Origin: Lepas anatifera
Taxonomy: Eukaryota; Arthropoda; Thecostraca; Lepadidae
Length of the DNA: 64,000 bases
Reading direction: 5' to 3'
Assembly: GCA_034440635.1 (NCBI GenBank)
Contig: JAOTON010002272.1
Span: 314,501-378,500 of the forward strand
Shown here piece after piece: positions 46,497-58,690 of the stretch. The position numbers were made by a program, and so were the translations under genes. Each line of letters begins with the position of its first letter. Positions within the stretch are counted from its first letter, which is position 1. The notes below the pieces were generated by a model that worked only from the letters and a program-made list of their open reading frames with translations, was not told where the DNA came from and searched no databases.

Positions 46497-48280
46497 CTGC
46501 GGAGCAGGGGAATACGAAGTTAGAGAGCTGGTTAACTCACCTGAGGCTTATTTTGTACACTTTATACGGGCTACCCTGGTCATTTCGTGCTATAGCCTTG
46601 CTATTTTCTACTTTTGCTGCACAATAATGTACATTAGCACATTATCATAATGTCAAAAAAGGTGAGAATGCTGACTAATGGAATCTATGTAAAGCCCAGC
46701 AGCACGTGGACCTCGAATTCTCAGTCAGGCGTGGCAGTCTCGTGACAGTCAAGAAATCTCACCCCCAGCTGCTGAGCCACACCACCGGAAAACAAGTTAT
46801 ACAAAACGTCACGCCTCCGCCGAAACATAACAAGCCGCCCGCAAACACGCACTACAGCGGGGAATGTTCCAGGGGGCCGCCTCAGTGTCCCCAGATAAAC
46901 ACGGGGGAGGGGACCACACGCCGCTGCGCCCACAGGGTAACACCGAATGACACATCCGGTGACAGGGAGAGGACAGATGCAGCCAGAGGAACAGCGTTGT
47001 ACAATAATGCTCAGCCATCAGTAGCGCATATGTCCGATTATTCATGTGCCGCGAGTATGACAGTGAGAAGATTGTATCGAAAGCAGGAGAAGATATGGTT
47101 TGAGAACAAATGCCGATTTAACAAGGAAAGCAGGGAACTTCTATTTATCGGTAATCTGGTTCTAAATGGCGGAAACATAGAAATAACTGAAAATTCAGCG
47201 TTAAAGTAAATGACTATAATGATGTATAATGATACATAATTTAGTGTGGTGCTACCACCCACTTGCGGTCGTCTTCGGTAACATTGTTATTTTGGCTATA
47301 TGGTGAGCCGGCAGATGGGTCAACCATGTTAACAATACATTAAAATTCTGTTATCTGTCAGTATGAATGGGATTGACCAAATATGATCACGTGCGCCAAC
47401 CGGAGCAGCTTCCATCACTATAAAGATACCATAAATACGAAAAATCGTATTACTTAAGGTTTGCATATTTCCACAAGAGAGCAGCAGCGTACAGTCGTCT
47501 CAATTAGTAAATCTAAGAAAATAACGTCAAAATGAGAGCGAAAACGAGAGAGAGAGAGAGAGAGAGCGTGAACTTTAATTCGGCACGCCTCAGTGGTGAA
47601 AACACCACAGCGCCGGTCACGAGTCCCATGTCTCCATAACTCGCGGCAGCAGCGGGCCGTGCCGTACAGTCGTGACCAACCCCGTTTGTGGCACCTCACG
47701 CGAGGTGCTGAAGAATCTCACTGCTCCGCGACGGCGAGCACAACACAGGACGCACGGGGCAGCTATCGCGATCTGTGTGACACCTGATCCGACACTCATA
47801 CCGCAGCAGCCGGAACCAACGGCAACTCAGACAGTTTACTGCTCGGCTCTGAATACACGTCCTGAGCAGGTTTTAATTTGCTCTTATCCACATCTGGTTA
47901 CTGAAGATAACTGTGTACTTGGGACGTAAAGGGAAACGCCGATGTTGTTTCATATTTTCCGTGTTTCTCTCATCAGACACCAGCACAGCATATCTGCGAG
48001 AAAATATTATCCTATCACCGAGGAAGTCTTCCCACGGTGAGGATACCTCCAGAACACGTGCTGACGACTGGAACTACAATGTTGTTCATCCACTATTTCT
48101 ATCACATTGAAGCTTTTCCCAGACCCCATCTCTGATTCCGCCCAAGAGCTTACTTGCAGCTCACCACCTGGATTAGCCTGTGCAACTGCAGCACTGTTTC
48201 AGGGCAATTATCCCCACAAACGCAAAGCAGTATACACATGTAGCCAACACGGCGGCATATGTAGACAGTGCCGGCCCCCT
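46497..48280. other. Upstream ephrin intron or intergenic DNA
   Basis: The missing 5' ephrin exon should lie on the minus strand somewhere to the right. I searched for TGGAA[CT] contexts on that strand and found no match to the expected first strand of the domain. A plus-strand frame of 167 codons at 46706-47209 has no domain and no flanking signals. Confidence 0.4.
47546..47566. repeat. (GA)n microsatellite
   Basis: An uninterrupted GA run of about 21 bases. Confidence 0.9.
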
Positions 48281-48372
48281 CCAGCAGCCCCGATCTGTGA
48301 TCAGGCCCACGGACTGCCGGGGCGTCCCAGCAGCCCCGATCTGTGATCAGGCCCACGGACTGCCGGGGCGTC
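48281..48372 (+). repeat. Perfect 46-bp tandem duplication
   Basis: CCAGCAGCCCCGATCTGTGA, followed by TCAGGCCCACGGACTGCCGG and GGCGTC, is repeated exactly once more at 48327-48372. The identity of the two copies implies a recent event. It lies in a GC-rich tract (48270-48760) with no supported gene. Confidence 0.9.
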
Positions 48373-49079
48373 TCGGCAGGCCCGCGGCGCACTCCGACAG
48401 TGAGCTATGCCCAGCCATTCGACGATGAAAAACGGCGCCTGCCCGAGCGTTTTTGCCTGGGCTGCGGTCGCTGCCAGACGCGCCGCTCACTGCTCCGCTG
48501 CAGGCCCGCACCAGCCGGCAAATATCAATTTTCGATGAGTCGATGGCAGTCCCAATGAGTCGTTTGTATGCACGCCTGGCAGCGAGCCGGCGAGGCGCTA
48601 AAGGAGGTTCGAAAACAACGGTTCGGGGTGGTCAGGGCACTGGCAGGCGTGGCCCGACGGTCTGCTAACTCCAGCGGCGACTGGTCAATAGAGCTGAGCC
48701 CCCGAGTGGGTTCGACGCCAAATCAAACTAGAGCGGCTCGCTGTCGGTATGTAGTGACGCCGCTGATAACAAAACACACCAGTGCATCGCGTGCTAGTTG
48801 TAAATTATCTGAAGAGACACTACTGCACGCGTGTGTGGAGTAAGCCAGGTCGGAGCAAGTGACCGGGTGTCCTGTGCACTGAGCTGTGTCACTACCACTC
48901 ACTCCAACACCCTTATATCATACGGCGATAATGGCGCGTGATGAAGGTGGCGTGGGCCCATTAGTATGGAGATGCTGTCTGGCCGCAGGCCGCAGCTTTT
49001 TCAGCACCCGCCGTCGCCGCCACTTTCATTGCCCCGTTAGCGGACCGTTATAGCCTTACACAGTGCAACGAGCCGAACA

Positions 49080-49776
49080 GATGCAGGTACAGTACACCGG
49101 GACAAACGCATACAGGTACAGTACACCGGGACAAACATACAGGTACAGTACACCTGGACAAAAATATACAGGTACAGCACACCGGGACAAACACATACAG
49201 GAACAGTACACCGGGGCAAACAGATACAGGTACAGTACACCGGGACAAACGCATACAGGTACAGCACACCGGGACAAACGCATACAGGTACAGCACACCG
49301 ATACAAACAGATATAGGTACAGTACACAGGGACAAACAGATATGGGTACAGTACACAGGGACAAACAGATACAGGTACAGTACACCAGAACAAACATACA
49401 GGTACAGTACACTGGGACAAAAATTCAGGTACAGTACACCGGGACAAACATTCAGGTACAGCACACCGGGACAAACACATACAGGAACAGTACACCGGGA
49501 CAAACATTTACAGGTACAGTACACCGGGACAAACATTTACAGGTACAGTACACCGGGACAAACAAACACAGGTACAATACACCGGGACAAACAGTTACAG
49601 GTACAGTACACCGGGACAAACATTTACAGGTACAGTACACCGGGACAAACATTTACAGGTACAGTACACCGGGACAAACAAACACAGGTACAGTACACCG
49701 GGACAAACAAACACAGGTACAATACACCGGGACAAACACATATAGGTAGAGTACACCGGGACAAACAGATACATGT
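49080..49776 (+). repeat. 29-bp minisatellite, about 24 units
   Basis: The consensus unit is ACAGGTACAGTACACCGGGA followed by CAAACAYWT. I count 24 units by hand, with lengths of 27-29 bp. The right half has a higher-order pattern: the endings ATTT, ATTT, AAAC recur in two blocks. Stops are absent in several frames, giving long open frames on both strands. Because 29 is not a multiple of three these shift frame each unit and are repeat artefacts, not genes. Confidence 0.95.
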
Positions 49777-49798
49777 ACATAATTAATTAATTAATTGT

Positions 49799-49970
49799 TG
49801 GGGCTTATCGATGCACCAGCTGCCAGGGTCATTTGGCGTCGCTAACTCTTTCCCTGTTGGAAGGGATTCTCGGGAGCCAGCTTGCTCCTTGTTCAAGGAA
49901 GCCACCGGGCCTAGAACCCGGGTCGGCTGCGTGGCAGCCAGCTACGCTGACCACTCCACTACCGCGCGGG
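49799..49970 (-). mobile_element. tRNA-derived SINE with (AATT)n tail
   Basis: The minus-strand head is CCCGCGCGGTAGTGGAGTGG, then TCAGCGTAGCTGGCTGCCAC, with a B box CCGGGTTCTAGGCCCGG. The tail ends CGATAAGCCCCAAC followed by AATTAATTAATTAATT. It lies between the minisatellite and a palindrome. Same family as 23732-23860. Confidence 0.7.
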
Positions 49971-49997
49971 CATCGATGATCATCATGATCATCGATG
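49971..49997. repeat. 27-bp palindrome next to a SINE head
   Basis: Arms of 13 bases (CATCGATGATCAT and its reverse complement) around a single C. The sequence continues as GATGATCATG simple repeat. It sits exactly at the 5' boundary of the SINE. Confidence 0.85.
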
Positions 49998-52900
49998 ATG
50001 ATCATGTCGCCACCTAAACTTCAATGAATTGTCGTGAATTGAGTCGATAATAACTGAAAAGTTTTCAAACAGTCTCCAACACAACACTGTTTCTTACGAT
50101 TATAATAATACTCCATCGGACACGAGTACCTTTTTACTGTTATTGCAGGATTATGTAAAAGCACGGTTAGGAATAAAAATATTGGTGTTTTTTTGTACCC
50201 GAGGCTACAAACATCTAGCTTTTCACCAAGACGGACGAATTTTTTACACGAGATAAAGGAAGTTTCATTGTAATTTTTTTCCAGGACTCAGTGAGAGAGG
50301 AAGTGACCCTCCAATTTAATTAAGGAGGAAGCGATTAAATCTCCATGCAGATAGTAGTAAGTGAGATAACAGATTGAGATACCAGATCATCTTGAAGTGC
50401 GTGTTGATCGTCAACACATTAGGCACCAGTCTCAGTTTGGAGGAAGCAAATAGACCAGGTAAAAATATTGAATCCACTTATTTGCCTATACTTGTATTAA
50501 CCATGTTGCCAAAATGAGCTTATCTGGTATTTGTTCCGTGCCTTTGAGGACAAGTTGCCCTGACTGACAGCCTCGCTATTGGCACTTTTACTTTCATCTC
50601 AGGAGAGTTTTCTACGATCAAGCGGCCTGTCTCCACGTCTGCCAGCTGTTTGCCGATTGGAGTAATTGTCCCCTCCCACCGAATCCGGCCATTTAGCTCT
50701 GGAATCCACGTCTAGCCATCACATCACATGGCGTCTCCCTGGGAGGAGCCAGAAGAGCGCGAAGCTGGAAATATATTCCAACATCAAATTCTTATACAGT
50801 GACGGCGTCGCCAACTATAGAGTATACATTATTCTAACGCCTTTCCTAAGGGAAATAGCGGAAACACTTTGAACTGGCATGATGAAAATAATGTTCCTGT
50901 CCCGTTCAACGATAAATGCTGAAATACATGTTATTATTAGACAACCGAGTCGTGCCTGCTTAAAAACTCTTTGTTGTCGCCGGAAACCTCTCAGCGTTAC
51001 ACTGCTATAAACATGCGTGGTGGAGAGCCCGTCACATCGGGACTGCCTGGATGAGAGCTCCGTACACTGTACCACACCGCGTGTAATATTAATCACAGGG
51101 TCAGCGCAGCAGTCATCGATCATTAGCCCGAGGCCTGGAGTCAGCAGTAAGGCTCATCCGCCGCCCGCGCAGGTAGAAAAACTCGCCCCTACGGAAGACA
51201 CGCCTGCACTGCGGACAGGTGATATGTTCTGTACGCGGCCAAATGGGAAGGGACGGGTGGGGATGCCATATCACTGAGGACCTTTTGCTGCGGGAACTTC
51301 TCACTATATCTGTGGTGAAACGACTGCATTGCCTGTACCGGAACGTGCTTCAGGGCCTAGTTGGGTAAATTCAGTTCTTTATCATTGGAAACTTTCCAAT
51401 TCCGAGCTCAAAGCAGCCTTCGGTACATACTTTTCCCATCTGTAGCGGCGTTTGCACCATCTCAAACATAAAAGCTGCTTCCAACCGATATCATTGGCGT
51501 TACATGCCTTGGTTTTCTTTCAGGGTAGTGTACTTCAGTGTTTATTTTTGCATTGAGACGTACAGTTATCCAATAACGTCCTAAATTCCATTGCTAGATC
51601 CTGGAACTTACAGATCACAGCTCACTCTTGGATGAATGGTATCAGATCCGGAGTTTTAAACGAAACTTTTCAGAACATATTGCGGGATCTCGAATATTTT
51701 CTAGGATTTAGGAACATGTCCTTGGTCAATATTACATGTCAGTCTGGAGTGCAACACGAAGTCACGGTTCTCAGCCGAGATGCAATCCCACCGCGACCCG
51801 GCCGCGCCTAGCAAGGCTGCATGCCCGTCATCTATTATCCACTGTTGGCTGTCTTGTCGAATCATGGTTGCTACAAGCTCCGCCGCAATAATGCAGCCAT
51901 AAAATGAGCCAGACATACAGCGTCTGAGTGCAGCCAGTCATCACGTCTTGTCCGCCATTCAGCATCCCAGATGGCATCCTCGATAAGCCAGTCTGGCTAC
52001 AGTGAAACTTTTGGCGTGCATGGTTCAGAGAAAGGTCACAGATTCTGCAGCATTTAGTATGTTTTGGAGAGAAGAGAAACAGCAGCCAGAACATTTCAGA
52101 ACCAGATCACATCACAAAAAATGAAATTTGTTTACTCCAAACAAATAATGTTAAGAAGATTTAAGAAAGTGTACCCTGGTATTCTGCTCCCTTGCATTCT
52201 GTTTTGATCTTATTTTTTTGCACTCAAACAGATTGTTGATTGCGCAGTAGCATGAGCGAATCATGCAAAATCTCTCTGGTATTTCCAAAACATAATCTAC
52301 AAGCTTGGTTACGCAGCAATACACGAGTAACTTCAGGGTCACAGTAGCTATAATGCTAGCTGTTATTCCATTCGAAATCACATTGAAAACCCCGATGGCA
52401 TGTCATTATTCCAAACCTAGCCAATTTGTGGAAAAGTGCCTCCATCATTTCAAGGAGGGACAAAATAATAAGAATATGATATGGTTCAAGGAGTCAGGTA
52501 CCGTAGCTAATGACTAGCGTAATATTGACGATAGCCCAATGAAATAAAACCATAATAAAATTACAAATATTACCGATCGCATGTAACTGCTATTTCATAC
52601 AGTCTGCATACTCCAATCGCAAGGTGGATTCCGTATTGTTGCCTTTGTGAATAGAGAGCTGACAGGGAATACAACTGGAGAGTAGTTTTTTAGTGTGTCC
52701 ACTAAAGCCAGGGAGGTTTCATAAAAATATTATCAAACAAGAATCATTTATGTTTTGAAACGTACGAAACGCAAACTCGTACCACTTTCACACAATCTAT
52801 CTTGTTCAAGCCTTGTGAAAGTCTGCTGGGTGAATATTTTTATATCAAGATTTTGTTCCAAAGCATGTCCATTTGCCATCACCTTAGGCATGATAAACCT

Positions 52901-55280
52901 ATGCAAGGCAAGGCTGGGAAACAATACTAGGCCTGTCTAGCCTGTATACGCGGATGATGGGTAAGTAGTGATTCTATAACAAATTACGGAACACTGTTTG
53001 GCAATTAGTACAGGATCTAATGTCAGGTATGCACTTTCCATGTATCATGTTGACTGCCCATGATGTCTTCGATATCCTTGAACAGCAGCGAATCGAGGAA
53101 GGCCAATCTAACCATGTCCCTCATCCTCAGAGCCTCCAAACCTTACATAAGTTCAGCCAATTTTGGCCGAAGTCGTGAACAAAAGTATGATTTTAACAAC
53201 TTTGCCTGAATTGTGCAGCCCCCACCCCCTAAAACTTTTCACCTGGAACCGCCTCTGTTCTTGCTGAGGACGACGATGATGCAGCCTCGGAGTTGATTTA
53301 ATTGATTTTAGAAGTGTCCGTTTGATTTTGCTTGATGTGGGCCATCGCTCATTTTGCTTATCAAATTTGCGAGGAAATTTCAAGGAATGTTATTTCGAAA
53401 TTTGAATGCTTCATATTTTTAATGCCTTAATAACTAAAAATCCTAATTATTTTCTAAGCGTATAGTGTGGAACTAACGATATCGAGCCTAGTGGCTTCCT
53501 GGCATCCAGCAATAGGCATGGGTAATCTAAGCGGCGGACATCTTGATATGGACCAGAAAAAGTGGTTGTCGCTCATGGGACCAGTCATAAATTCTCGTTT
53601 GACTTTAACAGTCGGTTCCGTTGTGTTCAGAATATAATTATCCTCACCAGTCAGCACCTGCCAATCATGTAATGAAGACGTCTAGCAAAGACCACTCAGT
53701 TTGCTCTAACCAAGGATACGTATGTAGCTCTGCCAATCAAATTATTATTTATTTAGTGTTTGTCTTGAAATAGCACCAGGAAGGGAAATATGGGCGGAAT
53801 GACATCATAAATGACTAATTTTTCAAAACAGCAAAAATATCTCGTTCGCGACACGACGAACTGCCGATCCATTTAGTGCATCTAATCGCAGGCGGCTTCA
53901 TAACCAAATCCGCAACGGAAGCGGCCCGACCTGCTGGCCGGATAGCTTCTTGTCCAGCTCTGCAGTCACCGGTGCTAGTGTCATCACCTTAGGCCGTCGT
54001 CGCAGTCTCCACGGGGCGAGGATGGCTCGCCAGTGGCCGCCGCGAGCTCCTCATCTGAGAACTATCTCCAGCCCCGTGACAATCCCCAAATTCATGATCT
54101 GGTGTCCAACCGGGAAACGGGTGTCAAAAACCGAGGGACAGTTCCGCATGATTCGACCACCTAGTAACGGACACCCACAGCGTGGCGTTCCTGTCATTTC
54201 AGGTCTGCCGCGCTGCCAATACGGATCCGGTTTGAAGTGGAGATCTGCACCCCGGCGTGACTCACACCAGCCTTATCACGTCCAGGCGTGACGACTGCCC
54301 TGAGAGGTATGCTAACCTCGTCATCATCGCTTGCCGGTAAGCTTTAAAGGACATAGTTCATCTTAACTCCTGTTGAATGGGGGTAGATTCTGACCATCCC
54401 TCATGTCTGTCATGTATATCTTCAAAAACATTCACACTAGGTTTTTAAAAATATGAATTTTCCTAAAACTAAATTGGAAAATTATCTGGAGATTTTAGAA
54501 TAAAATACTCGCTAGGGGTGACACTATGGCTTGATTTTGTGGGAGGATCCATTCGCAAACCGAGTATTATCGCATACGGTGAGCTATTCATTCAACAAAG
54601 CCGTCGGTAACAATCTGGAGAGCAGTTAAAATATTTGAAATTATGAGTACGATCTTAGGTGATATTTCAGTTACATTTTCGAATCTTTTTTTACAGAGGC
54701 GGTTCCAGAAACCTAAAATGGGGTTTCTAATGTAATTGGATTTCACACTTGCACAGTGAATAAGATTACTTACAGGATAGACGAGAGGAATACAAGTAGC
54801 CATGTCATAGTCCAAACCCTATATTATATGATGATAAGATACCATAGGCGTACTCAGTTTGTGAAATTAGGGGGATTTCACGCATGCGCCAACGTATCTT
54901 AGTATACTAAGTGCAACGCATGGGACAAAGTATATTAGGCATGCATTTGGTTCCAAAATCAAATGGAGAAAAAATCATCCATAGACGGATCATGGAGATA
55001 CGATCATTTATATTTTCCTGGGTTTGGCATGTTTGGATAAAGGTTTGATGATTTGGAAATGGATAAGCGATAACCGAGGAACAAATAAACAAACAAATTA
55101 TTGTTCAAGACTTGTGTATAATCTAGGCTACACGTTCACTTTTTCCATGCATTCTTTGGGGAGAGGAGGGGAGGGGTAGAAAGGCTAATCTTCAAAATCT
55201 ACCCCTATGAGTGAATACCTGAATAGATGAGTAACACCGGAATGAAACAGCTAGCACACCAGTATCCAATGTTAAAACGC
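49998..55280. other. No supported gene
   Basis: Mixed-composition DNA with many small frames. The GC-richer tract 53890-54300 has plus and minus frames without domains. I see no repeat family, RNA gene or usable splice pairs. Confidence 0.35.
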
Positions 55281-57189
55281 CATCAGTGGCGAGTGGGTGA
55301 GATTCTCAGCAAGGCCAGGAGGTGACGAGTGCCAGTCCGGTGCGGGCGCTGGCAGCCGACGGCCCGGGTGAGGACGGTGTGCGGCGCCGACTGACCCCGG
55401 CGTCCGGCCGCCGCGACATGGTGGGAGTCTCGTGCTAACACGAGTCAACGACCCAGCGCACATCAGCGCCGCCGAAACGGCGTCGACTGACCTGCATTCG
55501 GATGCCAGTCGTTATGACTGATCGGCGGAAACTGGCCGTCAAGGACCTGGCCGAGAGCTCATGAACATTTTTGCATGAAATGGTTCTGTCACCTTGGTGT
55601 TATTTTCCAAGCAAAAAAAGGATCTTGCACTGTATTAATGACATACATATCACTCAAGTCAGCTTATAATCAGTCTACCAAACAGCAAAAAAGTGCATCA
55701 CACTGGAAGTTCCGATGTTATTTACTTGTGTACCCATTTCTCGTCATCAATATGACTCGACCCATCACGTTATGACATGTCAACATGTTTTTTTCTGTTC
55801 AGAATTTCTCGTTACCGCTTGACTCTCCACTGCGGCTATTTTTCATTTGGGCGGCCATTCACAACCGGTGAATTACCACCGCCAGGCTGCCAGCGACGGG
55901 AGAGGGAGGAGCAAGCCGGCACCGGGGGACAGGAAATTCTCCGCAGACCTTTGTGTCCATCAAGTGTTCTATTCCCATTTACCCCTTGCCCATCTGCCCG
56001 ACCCGGGCCACCGCACAATGAAGCTTTAAATGCGCAAAATACAGGGAGGGCGCCGCCGGTCGGCGGTATGCGGCCAGCGCCGGCAGGGGGTGCGCTGTTG
56101 GGGGCCACCATTGACAGAGACGGCTGCCCGGCGGATGAAGGGGTGGCCCCACACCACTGGGGAGAGCTCGGCGTGGAACAATATTTCAGAATCTGTCCCA
56201 TTCTGCCCGGCCGAATCTGCTCCGTCGCGAGCTATCGTCTCGTTTAGTGCCGGTCCGATTTTTTTAAAACAAATTGTCTCTTTCTTTCTTATGTTTTAAG
56301 AAACTGGATATAAACTCTCTTAGCATTGGTTCCAGAACACTGGGGCTTAAGATTTTAAATTCAAATCGATAGCAATTAGCTAGCAATAATAAACTGCTAA
56401 CAGAAAGACGAGTTGTCAGAAATGTCATACTTCAATGTAATCGTGTCGGTAAATCTTTTGGTCTTGGGGTACCTTGCTCAGACATTTGGGGTAAGAGGAG
56501 GGAGATAAGGACAGAAACCAAATACTTGGTAGAGATAGCATTAACGTAAGAAGCTAGCTGAACTAGACGTAATATATTATGGATCTTTACAGCCATTGGA
56601 ATACAAAAAACTTAGAACAGTTGTGCCCTAAATAACGCAATTTTGCACCATAAGCGAAATTTCTGCCTCATTCGGAGGTAGGCATTGAATTTCCTCAACT
56701 ATATCATCAAGTTCCCTACCACATGAGCCGGGAAATATGCAGTATTTCCAAACAAGTTCTTCCGTCTCGGATGAAAAGTGCAGAGCATCATCCCATCCCA
56801 TGTCACCCCTCAATCCCGTTCTCCAGGCGCCTTTATCCCATGTCCAGGCAGGTTCCCGTGCAGACCTCTACCAAAGAGGGAGCCGGAGTGTGGAGGCCTC
56901 CTCCAGGAGGGGTGGTGACATCTGCTGGTCCTGCCAAAGCCGGCCACCACCGAATGGGGGAGCAAATCCAGTGCATGCTTCTGTCAGCTTTGAAATAAGC
57001 GGCCTGATACATTGACAAAGCATACCAGATAATGATAAGAGTGAGCTCGAGGCGCTCTATGTGATATACCTGCAGCTTGCGATTAACGTGTTTCCATTTG
57101 TTGAATAATTGAATGATACATCATAGTCAACCAAGGGTAACGACGCTTGAATACTACTACCAGCCTCAGCTACACAGCAATGCATCCCG
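55281..57189. other. GC-rich patches, no supported gene
   Basis: Patches at 55300-55500 and 55850-56210 have open frames on both strands of similar length, the usual sign of composition rather than coding. No motif is recognised. Confidence 0.35.
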
Positions 57190-58690
57190 GGTGATAGGCG
57201 CCGATGCCGCTGCCGGTTTGTACCCGGTACCTCTCTACCCGAGACTACCCAGTGCCGCCACAGAAGTGCGCGCGGCCGCAGCGGCGCGGGGCGCCGACGC
57301 CTGCCGCCCGCTGCCGGGGCGCTGGTCCGGGCGGGCGCTGGTATGCGGCCGGCCGCCCAGCCTCGGGCGCTGATAGGCCTATTGATGCTGAACCCCGGCC
57401 GGGTTATGGACCAGTCTGCCATCTAGCGGCCAACGTCGGCACTGTTCGGCAGGGATCGGCTGCGTTCGAGGCGGTGTGAAGAACACGGTCCGTCGCGAGG
57501 CAGGAAAGGCTGTTACATATCGAAAACACACACAGAAAAGAAAGGATGAGCGAACGGTCGGCAGAGATAAGGAGTTTTGTTTGAGTGATTTTGGGCAGCA
57601 CACAAATCAAGTCACTTAATTAGATGCGTGCTCTGAATATATTTCACGGTATAAAAGTATTCTGGCATGGCTATACTATTAGAAGCGTGTTCAATGCGTA
57701 GCAAAGATACAGGAAGAAAGTGTTGCGAGACCGAACCCAGGAACTATGCTCTGAAACACCCCAGCACCACATGGCACGGATGGTGCTGAAAAAGAGAAAA
57801 CCAGGTGCATTAACACTCCCTGCTAAGCCACATTCACTCAACCATTACAATCGCCCATTCTTTCTAACAGATAAAAACTGCAGCGATGCAAAAACGGAGA
57901 GTAACGGCGGCGGCCGCAGATGCGTCGGCCCGCGTGGGCCGGCGTGGACTGGGCGGCAGATCCGCGCCCACCCGGCCGCAGCTCGACCGGCCATACCGTG
58001 AGACCCGGCGGCCGCCGATTCCCAGACATGCGGCCTTTAAGTCGGCGACTGCGGCTTTCGGAAACCGCTGTCGGAGCGGCCGCGAGTTGCAGCATGCACG
58101 CGTGCTACGTGACTGCGGCGGCGCTGCCCTAATGATCTCACATAGCCAGCCCGATCGACATATTCGAAATAGCTGGCTGCAGGCTGCGAGAACGGCAGGG
58201 AGTGGAGCGACGTCGGTGACATGGCTGCACCAGGGGTCAGTGCTGCAGTTGGCTGAGTCCCACATACATAAGAACAGAAGAGCCATGATAGTAATGGTGG
58301 TATGACTTAACCATGTCCCAACTGCTAGTCATACAACTTGTAACTAGCTGGATCTATTTTGACACCCGCTCAAACCTCTTCGGACCAGCTTCGCTTAACC
58401 ATTGAAGCGGTTGATCCACAAACGAAAAACAGAACATGTTTTCGGTTACTTCACAAACATCAGGCCGGCTGCGGCGCGTGCGACAGGCCTGGGGCCGGCC
58501 GGAGTGCGGCCTTATCCAGTGACCCGACGGCGGCGCCGGGGCCTGCTGCGCACCAGCGCCGCTCCCGACGCGCCGAGACAATAAATCATATCGGAAAAGC
58601 GGCCGCGATCGAGTTAATACCCGCGACGAGCGATCGGCCCACGGCGCCCGCGGGCGCCACCGCAGCGTGCACTCAAGACATGTCCAACAT
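57190..58690. other. Cluster of CpG-rich tracts
   Basis: Three CpG-dense blocks (57190-57480, 57890-58130, 58450-58680) in otherwise AT-leaning DNA, with many GGCCGC and CGGCGC runs. Open frames exist on both strands without domains. They lie upstream of ephrin on its strand and could include its promoter or an untranslated first exon, but no evidence beyond position supports this. Confidence 0.3.

Noticed and set aside
46706..47209. 167-codon plus-strand open frame
   Set aside because: No recognised domain, no signal peptide, no splice or promoter context. It lies in GC-richer DNA where long frames are expected.
49048..49749. Long open frames on both strands (up to 228 codons)
   Set aside because: They are produced entirely by a 29-bp tandem repeat without stop codons. 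Both strands are equally open and the unit length shifts the frame each time.
49080..49776. CRISPR-like regular repeat
   Set aside because: The units are contiguous with no unique spacers, and the genome is clearly metazoan.
55777..56247. 156-codon plus-strand and 121-codon minus-strand frames
   Set aside because: Overlapping frames of similar length on both strands without domains. This is best explained by GC-rich composition.
57864..58305. GC-rich frames on both strands upstream of ephrin, considered as the missing first exon
   Set aside because: No signal peptide followed by the expected first strand of the ephrin domain. Both strands are open, as expected from composition.
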